Source: Neurospora intermedia
Taxonomy: Eukaryota; Ascomycota; Sordariomycetes; Sordariales; Sordariaceae
Length of the DNA stretch: 64,000 bases
Assembly (NCBI GenBank): GCA_037102815.1
Contig: BTPP01000007.1
Coordinates: 186,001 to 250,000 of the forward strand
Reading direction: 5' to 3'
The notes beneath the pieces were generated by a model. It was not told where the DNA came from. It worked only from the letters and a program-made list of their open reading frames with translations, and did no database searches. Shown here one piece after another: positions 44,047 through 55,300 of this stretch; position 1 is the first letter of the stretch, and each line of letters starts with the position of its first letter. The position numbers and the translations under genes were made by a program.

Positions 44047-45720
44047 CACTCGTCAGAGTCGAACGCGGAACCCTCCGCCACACTTGTGGTGCTACACTTG
44101 TAGCGTGTAGGGACCTTACTGCCGCTGGTTGAGCCAACGGCGAGGGGACTTGTTGTTGACAGTAGGGGCTGGACCTTGAGCTTATAAGGAAACTCGTAGG
44201 GGACTGGTTGTGCGGCTGCCTGCCCGGTTGGCTGTGAAGGGAGCGCGGCTCAAGGTTTTGTTCGTTCGTCCGATGTTCTCGATGACGGGTGAAGGGTATC
44301 TGCGTTGCGGTGGTCTGGGCCCCGACTGGGGCGTCCGCGAGGAAGGTATGCGAGTTTCGTGATGTAGGCTGGGCTAACAAGAGCACAAGGCAGGGAATTA
44401 AGAAGATAAACTAAGGCAACGGCTAGAAATATTGCCGGTCCATAAAGACGATAGGACCTAGAGATCGTCAGAGTCAAGTTACTAGTGTCAGCCAGAAACC
44501 AGTAAAGCCCCAGCTCGACCGTCATACCAGGACCACTGGCGAGCTTTTGTACTTCTTGGTGGACAAGCGAAGTGGTTCTGGTACCAGGGCTCGACGAGTG
44601 CCCCGACAATAGACGCTGGTTGTCTACAAGGCGGAGAGCATGGCTTCTGGCTTTAAAGACTTGTACCGTAACCTTCCACTTCGTTTTGCTTAATGCCATG
44701 ACAGCAACTTTATTGCAGGCTGTGGAATGAAGCCGCAGAAGTACTGGAGTTAATGTTGGCGTCCAAGAGACTCAGCTGCGACGTTTGGAGATATGAACGA
44801 CACCTTTGTAGCAGAACAACTTTGTCACTGGGTTCTGCTCATCCTTATGGCATGCCAGGAAAGGGGGGTGATGTATGAGCTGAGTTGAACACACGAGAAC
44901 AAGACATTAAAGGCGACACAAGGCATTAGAGGATCTTGGTTGGAACAAAGGTGCATATAGGCGAGCATAATGAACCTGAAAGAAGTTAGCAACGTCTCTT
45001 TTCTTCTCACATCCTGCAGTGTTTGATCTTTCTTTTTCCCTATCCATCATAACATATATTGGCATAACTCACCATGCAAACAGTATTATACAACATGTAT
45101 GATGTGTGGAACGCTGCGCGCTATGAATGAATGGTTGAGTGACCAATGCTCATGATTACTAACAAAATATCATCTCTGACCGAAGTCATACGGCTAGGAG
45201 CTCGTGCTTGTCGGAAGTGGAAGGGACGTAGTAGACAAGACGTGAGACAAAGGAGAGAAACGATTGGGGAATTGCTTGACTGCGGCTCGTTGGGTTGAAG
45301 AGGAGATGATTGATAACTCCGCTGTTCCCTTGGAAGTGGAAGATTCAGCTCCATGTTGTGTCTAAATTTCATGCTCGTACCTTCCTTTCGTTGTGATACT
45401 CTACCGTAGGTAGACAAGGGAGTACCTACCTTCATTCCCCCATGACACTAACCTTGCCTTGGGCCTGGCACTGGCACCTTCCTTTAGAAGCCTGACCCCT
45501 CACGCAGGTTTGATAACCAAATTGAAGTTACTCGACATGAAATGATGCTTCATTAAACTCCCAATGTACCATAGGTAGAATACCCCATCATCGCGAGTAC
45601 TGACTGGTCAACATCAACAGTCTAGCGACATGAACCTTTCCACCCTTACCATATTCGTACAGGTTATACACCCCCCCTCCCTCCATCCCCTCTAACGCCC
45701 TCAACCTCCAAGTAGAATCC
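44047..45720. other. Intergenic region, no supported gene
   Basis: A minus-strand frame at 44,250-44,699 (149 codons) is the best candidate but has no domain or family resemblance. The right end is the 3' flank of the small minus-strand gene. Confidence 0.45.
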
Positions 45721-46092
45721 CTAAACCTTATTCCCCCCATAATCCTTCGTATCCCTCCTCCCCGCCCCCGTCGTTTGTTCCCCCTCGGGCTCCGTCCCCG
45801 TCTTGGCCGGCGTCCGCTTCGTATACGCCCCAGGACTATGCGAAATCACCCTTGTATCCTTGGGATCCTCCGCCAGCGGCTCTTTCCGAGCGGCTGGTCC
45901 GCCTGTGCCAGCCACGTTTTGCAGCGTCTCGGAAATGTCGCGGTTACCCGTGTCCGAGGCGCTATGTTTCTCTGCCACGCCGCGGGGCTGGTTCTTGCCG
46001 CCGCGCGTCTGCCAGTAGAAGATGCCGCCGAGGCCGGCGGCGATGCCGATGGGCACGGCGCGGGCGCGGAGGTAGTTGGCTGCTGTTGACAT
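45721..46092 (-). CDS. Small N-terminally membrane-anchored protein (hypothetical)
   Basis: A 123-aa intronless frame with start context AAAAATGTC. Residues 1-13 are Arg/Ala-rich and 12-28 (AVPIGIAAGLGGIFYWQ) form one hydrophobic segment, so a mitochondrial or inner-membrane anchor is possible. The rest is hydrophilic and disordered, rich in Gly, Thr, Lys and Glu. The layout resembles a group of short fungal mitochondrial proteins of unknown role. I do not recognise a family and assign no function. Confidence 0.65.
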   Translation of the reverse strand: MSTAANYLRARAVPIGIAAGLGGIFYWQTRGGKNQPRGVAEKHSASDTGNRDISETLQNVAGTGGPAARKEPLAEDPKDTRVISHSPGAYTKRTPAKTGTEPEGEQTTGAGRRDTKDYGGNKV

Positions 46093-47192
46093 TTTTGTGT
46101 TTTGTTGGCTTGTTTTGTGTGGGAGGGGTGTTGTGGGTGGTGTTGTGGGTGGTAAGTTGATTTAAGGGATTACGTTGCTTGACGTTGGATGGTTCTTGGT
46201 TCTATTCGCTTTTGTTTACGAAGACCTAAGTGCGACTATTCGAGTAATGGCGGTGGATAGTGATGAGGCAACCGTCCGCGAAAGTTTGATTTGATGAGTT
46301 GTTATAAGTAGTAGAGGTAGATGAACAACCAACACTACATCACCCGGGAGCTCGTTTGGTTAAATAAAGAGAGGAGGTCAATCAAGTACGATGACGTGGT
46401 GTACCTAATGATGATCTCACCTCCTGCCGCTTCCCCTGTACACTACAGCTAGGTACTGACGGAATGCAGTGGGAACTCGATCTGGTCAAGTACCTATCAT
46501 CTGCAGTGCAATGCAGTCACCTAAGGTTCTCCCTGGTTGTGATGCTCACAAAAGAATCTCCAGCATTGGACCCAAAGTGAATTCGATGGGTTTGAGTCTC
46601 ACAGTTGACAAAGATCTTCAACTTCCAAGGTGTTGAAATTTGCAGAGCCAGGAACAACACGGCAATAAAGTGGAGTTGGGCAGTTGAAAGCGAATTGACT
46701 TATTTGCATCGAAAACGACGATGGGCATCGCGCTTTCGCATGTCCTTCACTGACAGCTGACGTCAAGAGCGTGCATGACATCACGACTTGTCCAGCACGG
46801 TACTCGGCCGATCCACTGTTAAGCGAAAACCTTCTCGTTCGAACCCGTTGTGCCTCAAAGCCACGGAATGCCAGCAATAATGGTCCGGGACTTGGAGGAT
46901 AGGGATCCAATCCCTTTTATATGTGTGGGAAATGTAGATTTGAAGTTTTAAATAGGAGAAACTGACGTTCATGCCATTGTTGTGCGGTTCTCCTCGTCGT
47001 GCTGTTCAAGTCCACCTCTAGCAACAACATGACCCTTGCATGTTGTACCGGGACCCCGTTCTCCTCTCGAACTCCGTCGGCATATTGCCAATTGCCGGAG
47101 ATGCATTGGGCTACGACGCGAATTCTTCAAAATTCATGATCAGCTAACCAAGTAGTGCCGCCTCGTTTACAAAGCCTCAAAATCACCTCCAT
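46093..47192. other. Intergenic region
   Basis: Holds the promoter of the small membrane protein and the 3' flank of the ammonium transporter. Short open frames on the minus strand near 46,600-46,970 have no domain. Nothing else seen. Confidence 0.5.
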
Positions 47193-48920
47193 CTAATCCC
47201 TCTTTTCACTTCCTTCAACACCAACCGGCTCCGTAACCGACGTAGGAGCCTTCAACGACCCAGAACACCTCGGCGGCGTACGCCCATGCAGTGTACACTC
47301 GTTCATATAAAACCCTTCTTCATCCACGTCCTCCAAGTACTTGATATCCAGACCCCTGATCTCCGAATCCTCACTCGCGCGCAGATGCAAGCCAGGAATC
47401 TTGTTGATGATGAACAACAAGATGCACGAGACCACAAAGGACCAGGCCGCGGCAGTGGTTGCGCCGGCGAACTGAAGCCCAAGCTGGCGGAAGTTGCGGT
47501 TCCACCAGCCCCCTGCATAGGAGCTGCCTGAATAGCCATCGAGAGCGGGAACAAAGTTGTCGGCAAAGATGCCCGTCAAAAGATCACCGACGTAACCGCC
47601 CACGCCGTGAATGGCAAAAATGTCGAGACCGTCATCAACAGAGAGGAGGTGTTTGTACTTGGCGGTGTAGTAGCAGGTGGCGGAGGTGAGGAAGCCGATG
47701 AGCGAGGCTACGTAGACGGGTACTGCACAAGCTTCGAGTCAGTCAAACGAGCACTTGAAGGCAGCCCAGAGCAAGCAACAGAGAACGCACCATAACCCGC
47801 TGCAGGGGTAATTCCGACCAAGCCCGCGATGATACCCGAGCAAAAGCCCACCAAGCTGAACTTTCTCTTGTAGAGATAGTCGATCAAGACCCAACCGACG
47901 CCACCTCCGCACCCTGCCAGGTTCGTGTTGACAATGGCGTAGATGGACCGCAGGCTGAGGTTGGGTGTACTGCCGCCATTGAAGGCGAACCAGCCAAACC
48001 AAATGAAGACAGTTCCGAGGCACATCAACAGCGGACTGTGGGGCTTGTGGTGAACGAGTTTCTTACGGTCAACGACGTCCGAGTCGGCGACACGCGGACC
48101 GAGCATCAGTGACCAGGCAAGGGCACCGAAGCCGCTGGCGATGTGAACGGGACCGGAGCCGGCGAAATCGTAGACACCGAGTTTGTACAACCATCCGCTA
48201 GGGTTCCACTCCCAATATGCGATGCTGGAGATGATAAAGTTAGTGATTGTGTGAGTTGAATGTTGGCGATAGACTTACAAGTAGTAGACAAAAGTAGTCC
48301 AGCAGAGGAGGAAAAGCATGCTGGGCAACAGCCTGCCACGTTCAAGCATGGCTCCGGCCAAGATCATGGCAGTGCAGGAAACGAAGGTGAAGCCAAAAGC
48401 AGCGTCTGGTACAAGCGTTAGTCGGCAGAAGTCTGACATGGGAGGAGGATCATACACAGAATATCAGGAATATCCGAGTTGGCCATGGATGGCTGAGCAA
48501 GCACATTTCGGAACACGGCCAACGACAAGTCTCCGAGGATGGGGTTTGTTGTTCGTGCCTGATAAAGAGAGTAACCGTATATCCAGAACTGGATTCCGCA
48601 AGCGCAAGCACAGAAGAGACTTTGGAGGACCATGGTCAGGGCGGCCTTTCTGCGGTGCATTCCGGCATAGAGGAAGCCGATGGCCGGGGTGATTTGCCAG
48701 CATAGGGCAGTGCACACGAGCATCCAGCACAGATCGCCCTGGACAGATACAATACACCAGGTCAGTTGCTTGTTTCTTTCCTCGATATTGCCCGTGTCCG
48801 ATGCCATCAACGAACCTTGTCATAGGGCGCGTTTAGGTTCTGTGTGAAGGGATCACCTCCGTTGGGATTGGTATGCCAGTCCGGCCACTCAGTGACAGGC
48901 ACGATTTCTGGCTCGGCCAT
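47193..48920 (-). CDS. Ammonium transporter (Amt/Mep family)
   Basis: Five exons on the minus strand (48,920-48,816; 48,738-48,456; 48,405-48,279; 48,224-47,791; 47,722-47,193), with introns of 77, 50, 54 and 68 bp, give 492 aa. The family signature reads DFAGSGPVHIASGFGALAWS. The second pore histidine lies in AIHGVGGYVGDLLTGIF, so both pore His are present. About 11 hydrophobic segments are visible, starting after MAEPEIVPVTEWPDW with GDLCWMLVCTALCW and the FLYAGMHRRK loop. The protein imports ammonium at the plasma membrane. The soluble C-terminal tail keeps the conserved GLDIKYLEDVDEEGF region, which in the family contacts the neighbouring subunit and controls opening. The Mep subtype, transporter or sensor, cannot be told. 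Confidence 0.93.
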
Positions 48921-49678
48921 CTTGGAGTACTTTTCGGTCTGGCGTGTAAAGAGTTGTGCTTATCGTCCTGATTTGTTCTTTCTGTTGATTGTGTCTTTAT
49001 TCCGTGGCTGAGTGGGTATGTGATCGAGGACTATCTTGAGAAGTACAATTGCCAGTCGCAAGGAGGCGCCAGGCACAGGGTTTGCCATGGCCTATAAGTA
49101 TTCCGTTGCTCCGTCATCTTCCATGAATGGACGCCGTGGCGCTGGATCGTGTATCACGCAGCAAGGAGATATACGCAGTTGGGTGGGTGGTACTCGGGCC
49201 AGGCCTTTCTTTTTTTGTCGTCGACGGCAGATAAGCAAGAGAGAGAGGCACACACAACTCGGGGTGCAAGGTGAAACTGAACGGCGAGAAGGATAACGAG
49301 GTTCGGAATCCCCCAATCCTGTAGCCAGACGGTCGGCGTTATCAATGGCTACCTACCTAGTACTTGGAAGATATCAGCAAAAACCAGCGAGATCGCATTA
49401 TCAGCCCCCACGAGGAGGACGGCCAGGCAGTGCCAAGGAGAGAGGGGAAGAGACCAAATCCATAATCTTCTGGGGGATCTCCCGCTTGGCGAGAACAGGC
49501 AAAACCTCGCGCAATGCGGGGAGTCTGAGAACGAAACATCGACAGGCAATCCAGCGCTGCCATTGAAAGAGTTCAGTTGTTCCTGTGTAGTGAGAGAAGT
49601 TGCCGGACTCTTTCCCCAGATTCGGTTTAGGCCATTTCTTGGCCCCAATTGTGGAAGTGCTTGCAGTGATAAGACAAG
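48921..49678. other. Promoter region of ammonium transporter, up to transposon
   Basis: Normal composition right up to 49,678, where the MULE starts. The transporter's regulatory DNA is thus cut at about 760 bp by the insertion. No gene recognised. Confidence 0.55.
49671..49678 (+). repeat. Left 8-bp target-site duplication of MULE
   Basis: AAGACAAG directly before the transposon end, repeated at 60,828-60,835 directly after the other end. Confidence 0.8.
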
Positions 49679-49770
49679 CGACCCGGATAATCCGACTGTG
49701 TTCGATTCCAATCCGACTGTGTGGGGGCCGTCTGGCTAATAGTACAACCATATTACCGCCCGCCAATTTC
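49679..49770 (+). repeat. Left terminal inverted repeat of MULE
   Basis: Pairs with the right end in reverse complement: an almost identical outer 55 bp, then a looser inner part ending at the shared GGCGGGCG word. The outer part carries a 12-bp motif (AATCCGACTGTG) twice, at 49,689-49,700 and 49,710-49,721, exactly 21 bp apart (two DNA turns), a likely transposase-binding arrangement. Confidence 0.85.
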
Positions 49771-50173
49771 CCACTAAAATAATATACGTATAATATCTAT
49801 ACTAAAAGTTATTAGGAATTATATATACAAAGTTCTCTAATATTGCGATTTACGTTGAAGGTATTGAAACTATAGAGTTTATATTTATACTAGTATAATT
49901 ATATCTATTAGTATTAGTAGTACTAGTTCGATTAGTAGGACTAGTATTATTACTATTATTATTATTAGTATAATAATTATTATAATTGCTACTAATTAAA
50001 CGGCGGTAGTTAGTATGGATTTAAATATAATTAGGAGGGAGGAGGCATCCTTTAATACGGTTAGTACTAGTATTAATACTCTTAATATATTAGTAACGGC
50101 AGTAGGGGAGGCTAGTAGTAATATTATTAATTTTGGAACTCCTGTAACCGTACCTCCAACTATGCTTCGTATT

Positions 50174-50411
50174 TGTAAGGGGGATAGTAGAGTGTATATA
50201 GGTGCTGTGCCTAAGTGATTGATAAGGTTCTATGAAGAGGAAAGGGGGAAAGGTCTGTAAGTGGAGCTTGCGGCGGTAGCCTTTTGAAGGGGGCTATAGG
50301 TACGTAATTAGCGTTATAGCGGAGTAGCGCTACTATGAGCTACGGGCTGGGCTACGGCGGTAGTCGGGCTGCAAAGTCCGATATAACTTCTAGGGCGGTA
50401 GCTCTGTAATA
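50174..50411 (-). repeat. Left LTR (3' LTR of the element)
   Basis: 238 bp beginning TG and ending in what was CA before RIP. Matches 57,711-57,948 without gaps, differing at about 25 sites, all C/T or G/A. Confidence 0.9.
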
Positions 50412-50949
50412 TTAGCCCCTTCCTCCCTGTGCCGGCCCCGGCGTGAGCGTTGCCGGTAATTATATATAAGTAGTTGCGTACCTTCCGTCTCTACGCAATT
50501 TTACCCGCCCGGCGGCCGTCTCTACTTACCCTAGCGCCGGCGGAACTTTTTTACGCGCTCGGCCTTCTTTTACCTTCTATACCCTTCCTTTTATTATATA
50601 TTTTCCTCTTTTTTTTTTAACCCTCCCCTTCCCTCCTTCCTTTTCTCTCTTTCTCCTTCTCCTCCTCCTCCCTAACTTCTAACCCTCCCTCTAAATATTG
50701 TAAGGTTACGCTTACTTTTAGTATTAATAATAAGTTTACTTTTGCGCCCTTGTACGTTTAATTCTAATTTTTACACAACCCTTATAATATTTTTTAATAA
50801 TTCGTAGTACAAATAGTTCCTCGCCTAGTAGTGCGAATAGGAAGTTACTACTTCTATTTTGTAGTCCCTTACCCCGGCTGCTCTTATTATAGCCGCTTCC
50901 CCAATTGTTCCTACGTTAGTTATTTTTATACTATTTTTTATTACTCTTC

Positions 50950-52322
50950 CTACTATATCCTCCTTTTTGCCCGTTGGAGCCTAGTTTAATTATATTTTAG
51001 TATATAATTAATTCCCGGGCTACTATTAGTCTCTTTAGTAGTTTTATAGTTACTTTTATAGTAGCTATTTATTTTTATTGCTGTAGTACGGACTTAGCCC
51101 CTTCGGCGTTCTTCCTAGTTAGAACCCTACTTTTATTCCTACGCTTATTCTTATTCCCGCCCTTACGCCTATTGAGCCTATACCCGCTATTCTTCGCGCT
51201 CTTATTTTTACTACTACCGTCTATTCTACTTTTGTATTTGCTACTATACTTATTCCGGCCCTTACTGCCTAATTTATTACTATCCCTAAGGAGGAGAACG
51301 AGGAGAATAAGATTTTTAATAGTCCTTTTATTCGTTAGGGTAGAATTAAGGCTTATACTATTAAGAATAACCCTACTATTACATATTATAGTATTTTACC
51401 TTTTATTTGTATAAATATATAGAAGAAAATAATTTATTATAAAGGCCTTACTATAGTTGAGAAGTATAATCTAGCTACTTTTTAGTACTAGCTTTATTTC
51501 TCTTATAATTATAAGTATATAAATACTAATTTTAATTTTAGTACGAAGTATATTGTATGTAAGGTAGAGTTTAGTAAGGTTTATCTTTCTACTCTTAGTA
51601 TAGTTTAGTTTATTTATTATAATTAAAAATTGTAGGGATACTCTATTTTTAGCGCTAAGGGTGCTGCTGCCGCTATATATGAGGATATAATTTCGATTAT
51701 AGAGATTTTAAAATATAGTAATTATCTTTCTACTTATAGTCGGTTCAATAATATAATTATTGACTATTTTTTCTCTAGCCCTAATATAGCCGCTATAGTT
51801 ATTAGCCCGCCCGCTTCTAATAACCTTATTGCGCCCTTTTCTATCGCTAGCGCTAATTTTGCTACTTTTATTAAATTTAATAATGTTTGCGCCTATTTAG
51901 AATCCTTATAGTACACTATTAGTAATATAAATAGTATTTATAGTAATATTAAATCTTTATATTATACTATAGATAGTTTTTACGCGTAGGTGACTAACTT
52001 ATAAGTTTAGAAGGAGTTGTTCCCTCCGATATTAAAATTGAGTAAGTATAGTTCGGTTAAAGGAGGAATTTAGGGATTATTTAATACTTCGCCCCTTCGT
52101 TAGATTCGTTTTATTATTTACGTTTAAATTATTTCCCTAATTAGCCCTACCGTCGATTTTATAACCGTTCTACCCTATATTTTTAGTACTACTAATAACG
52201 ATATAGAGGTCGACCTTCCTACTGGTTTTACCTCCCCGGCCGGTGGTATAAAAGAGGAGGCCCCTATTGGCTATACTTTTACTAATATTAAGATGTTGGA
52301 GGAGGGCGAGATCTACGAGTAA
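50950..52322 (+). other. Coding-like stretch antisense to gag-pol inside the LTR element (fossil)
   Basis: Between the chromodomain-like end of pol and the left LTR, the plus strand, opposite to pol, reads in a coding-like phase. It contains pieces such as IPKEENEENKIFNSPF, VKFSK-like basic segments and an acidic end EEGEIYE before a natural-looking stop near 52,320. It is broken by RIP like the rest. No family recognised. Extra antisense frames at this place are known from some plant Ty3/gypsy lineages; here it could also be captured host sequence. Confidence 0.4.
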
Positions 52323-55300
52323 GGTTTATTATTATAATTGTACTTTTCCTTCGGTTTTTTATTTTTTGTACTTTTATAAATTAATTATATTTAGGTAGAG
52401 GATTAGCTTCCTTATATCCTTTCCGTAGTAAAGGGGAAAGGGGCTTTAACTTTTAATTATAATTAATTTCTCTTGCGTTTATTAGAGTGAATAGTCCCTT
52501 TGCGCTAATATTATTCTAATAGTCCGTTATTCGTATTTATAGGTTTATACTTCTATTTAAATTTATTAAGTATAGCCGTTTCTAGGAATTCTTTAAACAG
52601 CTCCTAAATAATCTCTCTAAAACCCTTCTATTTTATATAGATTATATAGGTTATACGCCCTCCCTTCTCTTTAAAATTATTCGTACAAAGAATTTGTTCT
52701 ACCTTCTATTCTTTCTCTTTTTTAATTATAATGGCTAGGGGTTGTAAATTTATAGTATATTATCCGGGTAGAGGGTTTTTAGCGGCTCTATAGAGGAAGT
52801 TAATATAGAAGATATTGTAAATTACTAATAGTAGCCCTTTAAATTCGATTACGTATAGGGATAAGACTCTAGAAACGGTATATTTGGCGTAGACTATATC
52901 GAATTTCTTTTTAGGGTACGTAGAACTATAGTTTTTAAGGTTAAATTAGACCTTATTTCCGATTTAGAATTGCTCGGCCGGTTACTTAGAACGGTTTGCG
53001 AATCTCTCTTATTATTATATAGCTATAGTTATAGTAATTTAATATATATTTGAAATTTATTATAACTTCTCTATAAATTTATAAGCTTTATATTTGGGGA
53101 TAGAAGTAATAAGTAGTTCTTTTGGGGATTCTTCGACGGTAAGGATAATAGGGCCCGTTTTATAACCGTAGGTTATAAAGAAGGGGGTTATACCGATAGA
53201 AGTATTTATCCGGCTATTAATCGCTAGTTGGGCTATAGGGGTCCAATAGTCCTAATTATTCTATAAGTAATTAATATAAATTTTAAAGAAAGTATATACT
53301 TCCTAATTCATTTTCTCGGGACTACCGTCGGTCTGGGGGTAGTAGGTTGTACTAAGGAGTTGCTCTATATATATTAATTTATAGAGGCGCCTCTAGAATT
53401 TACCCGTCTAATTAGTACCTCTATCGCTAATAATTAAGCGTAGCTAACCGTAGTAGCGTATAAAATACTAAAGGAAGCGCTCTACGTAGAGGTTTACATT
53501 TATAGAGGGTATCGGCTCGAGGATGACGTTCTTACTCAGCCTATTTTTGATAACTTATAAGTATATATTACTATTAGCGTTCGGGAGGTCGGTAATAAAA
53601 TTTATTTAGATAATTCTATAATATTAGTTAGGGGTTATTAGCGTTTATAGAAAGCCTCTCTTTACGTTTCTCTAAACTTTCGTAGAATTGTAGATATAAT
53701 AGTTATATAGGAAGTATTGTATATAGGTTCCTAATAGAGGCTAATAGTATTTTTTTAAAAGAGCGAAGATTATTCCCTCTTTACCGGGGTAATTAAATAC
53801 CGCGGCTTTATATATTTTCTATATAATAATTGTACAGAGGGCATCGAATCGCTATTTTTAATTGGTAATTATGAACGCTATAGCTTCGAATACGGTTGGG
53901 GTCTTTAGGATCTAGAGGCGTCCTTTGTAGTATAATCGGTCTAATTTATTTATAAAGTAATTAACGATTTAAATTTTTAATTAGAATAACGGTACAAAGG
54001 TTTAGGTATTCTCCTTAACTATATGTAAGGCGGTTTAGTACGTGGAGTCGAAGTAGATAGTTTAATCCTAGAGCTACTATAAATCTAGATTTTTAAATAC
54101 TTGTACGTTCTCCGCCGGGGAGATAATAGAAGTAGAGATTCGGACGTATATTTATAAAGTTGCCTCGGGAATAAACTATATATTTTTAGCCTCCTAATCC
54201 TCGCCGGAGGGCCGGTTTTAATTTTTATAGAATAATACGTTTAGGACTATAGCTTCTTTATTCGGGTAGTAAATAAAGTAGAAATTGAACCGCGATAGGT
54301 ATTTTACCTAGCGAATTTATCGTTTAGAGAAGCCTTAGCGTTCTATAAAATATTTTAAATTGCGGTGGTTGGTAAAGACGGTAAAGGCTTCGTAATTATA
54401 TAGTTCTATAGATTATTCTTCGAAGTAGGAAATAATTATTAATATTTCTTTATTATAAATAGGGTAATTATATTCGGTTGTAAAGAGCTTTTTAGAGTAG
54501 AAGGTTATAGTACGTTGGGTACTGTTATTTATTTTTTATATTAATACGCTTCCGAACGCGTAGTTACTATAATCCGTTTCTAGGAAGGTTTTACAATTGG
54601 GGTCGAACTCTATAAGGATAGGCGCGTATATAAATAGGCGTTTAAAGAGTTGGAAAGTTATATTATATTTTTTAGTCTATTTGAATATAATTCCTTTACC
54701 TATAAGCTTAGTTAAGGGCGTAGCTACTTTAGAGAATTGGAGGATAAATATACGGTAGTAGTTTATAAATCCGAGGAAATTATATACGCTTTTCTATAAG
54801 GTAGGAGCGAACTAATCGAGGATTATTTTAACCTTCTCGGGGTCGGCTTATACGCTTATACCCGTATAGATAATAAAACCGAAATATTTAACCTTCTTTA
54901 TAGAGAATTTGTACTTATTGGAGTTAAAGTATAGCTTATATTCTTTAAATTTTTTTAAAACTATAATTACCTTCTTTTTATAGTTTTTTTTAGACCTAGA
55001 GGAGTAAATAAGTATATCGTCTATATAGGTAGAATAGAAATTATTTAAATAATTGTAAAAGATAGAATTAATATACCTTTAGAATAAAACTAGGGCTCTA
55101 GAGAGACCGAAGGGGACAATTATCTATTCGAAGAGTCCGTAGTGTATTTTGAAAGTAGTTTTACTCTCCTCTCCTACAATTATACGTATTTTATAGAACG
55201 CCGTTATAATATCGACCTTCGTATATTAATATACTCCTTTTAAAATTCTAAAGGTTTTGTAGATTAAGGGGAGAAGGTAGTAGTCTATATAGGTAATAGC

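Noticed and set aside
44250-44699. 149-codon minus-strand frame with one hydrophobic stretch
   Set aside because: No recognisable family and no supporting splice or promoter structure; left unannotated.
49695-49712. Pol III B-box-like word GTTCGATTCC in the MULE end
   Set aside because: No T-arm pairing around it; it is just the spacer between the two 12-bp subrepeats.
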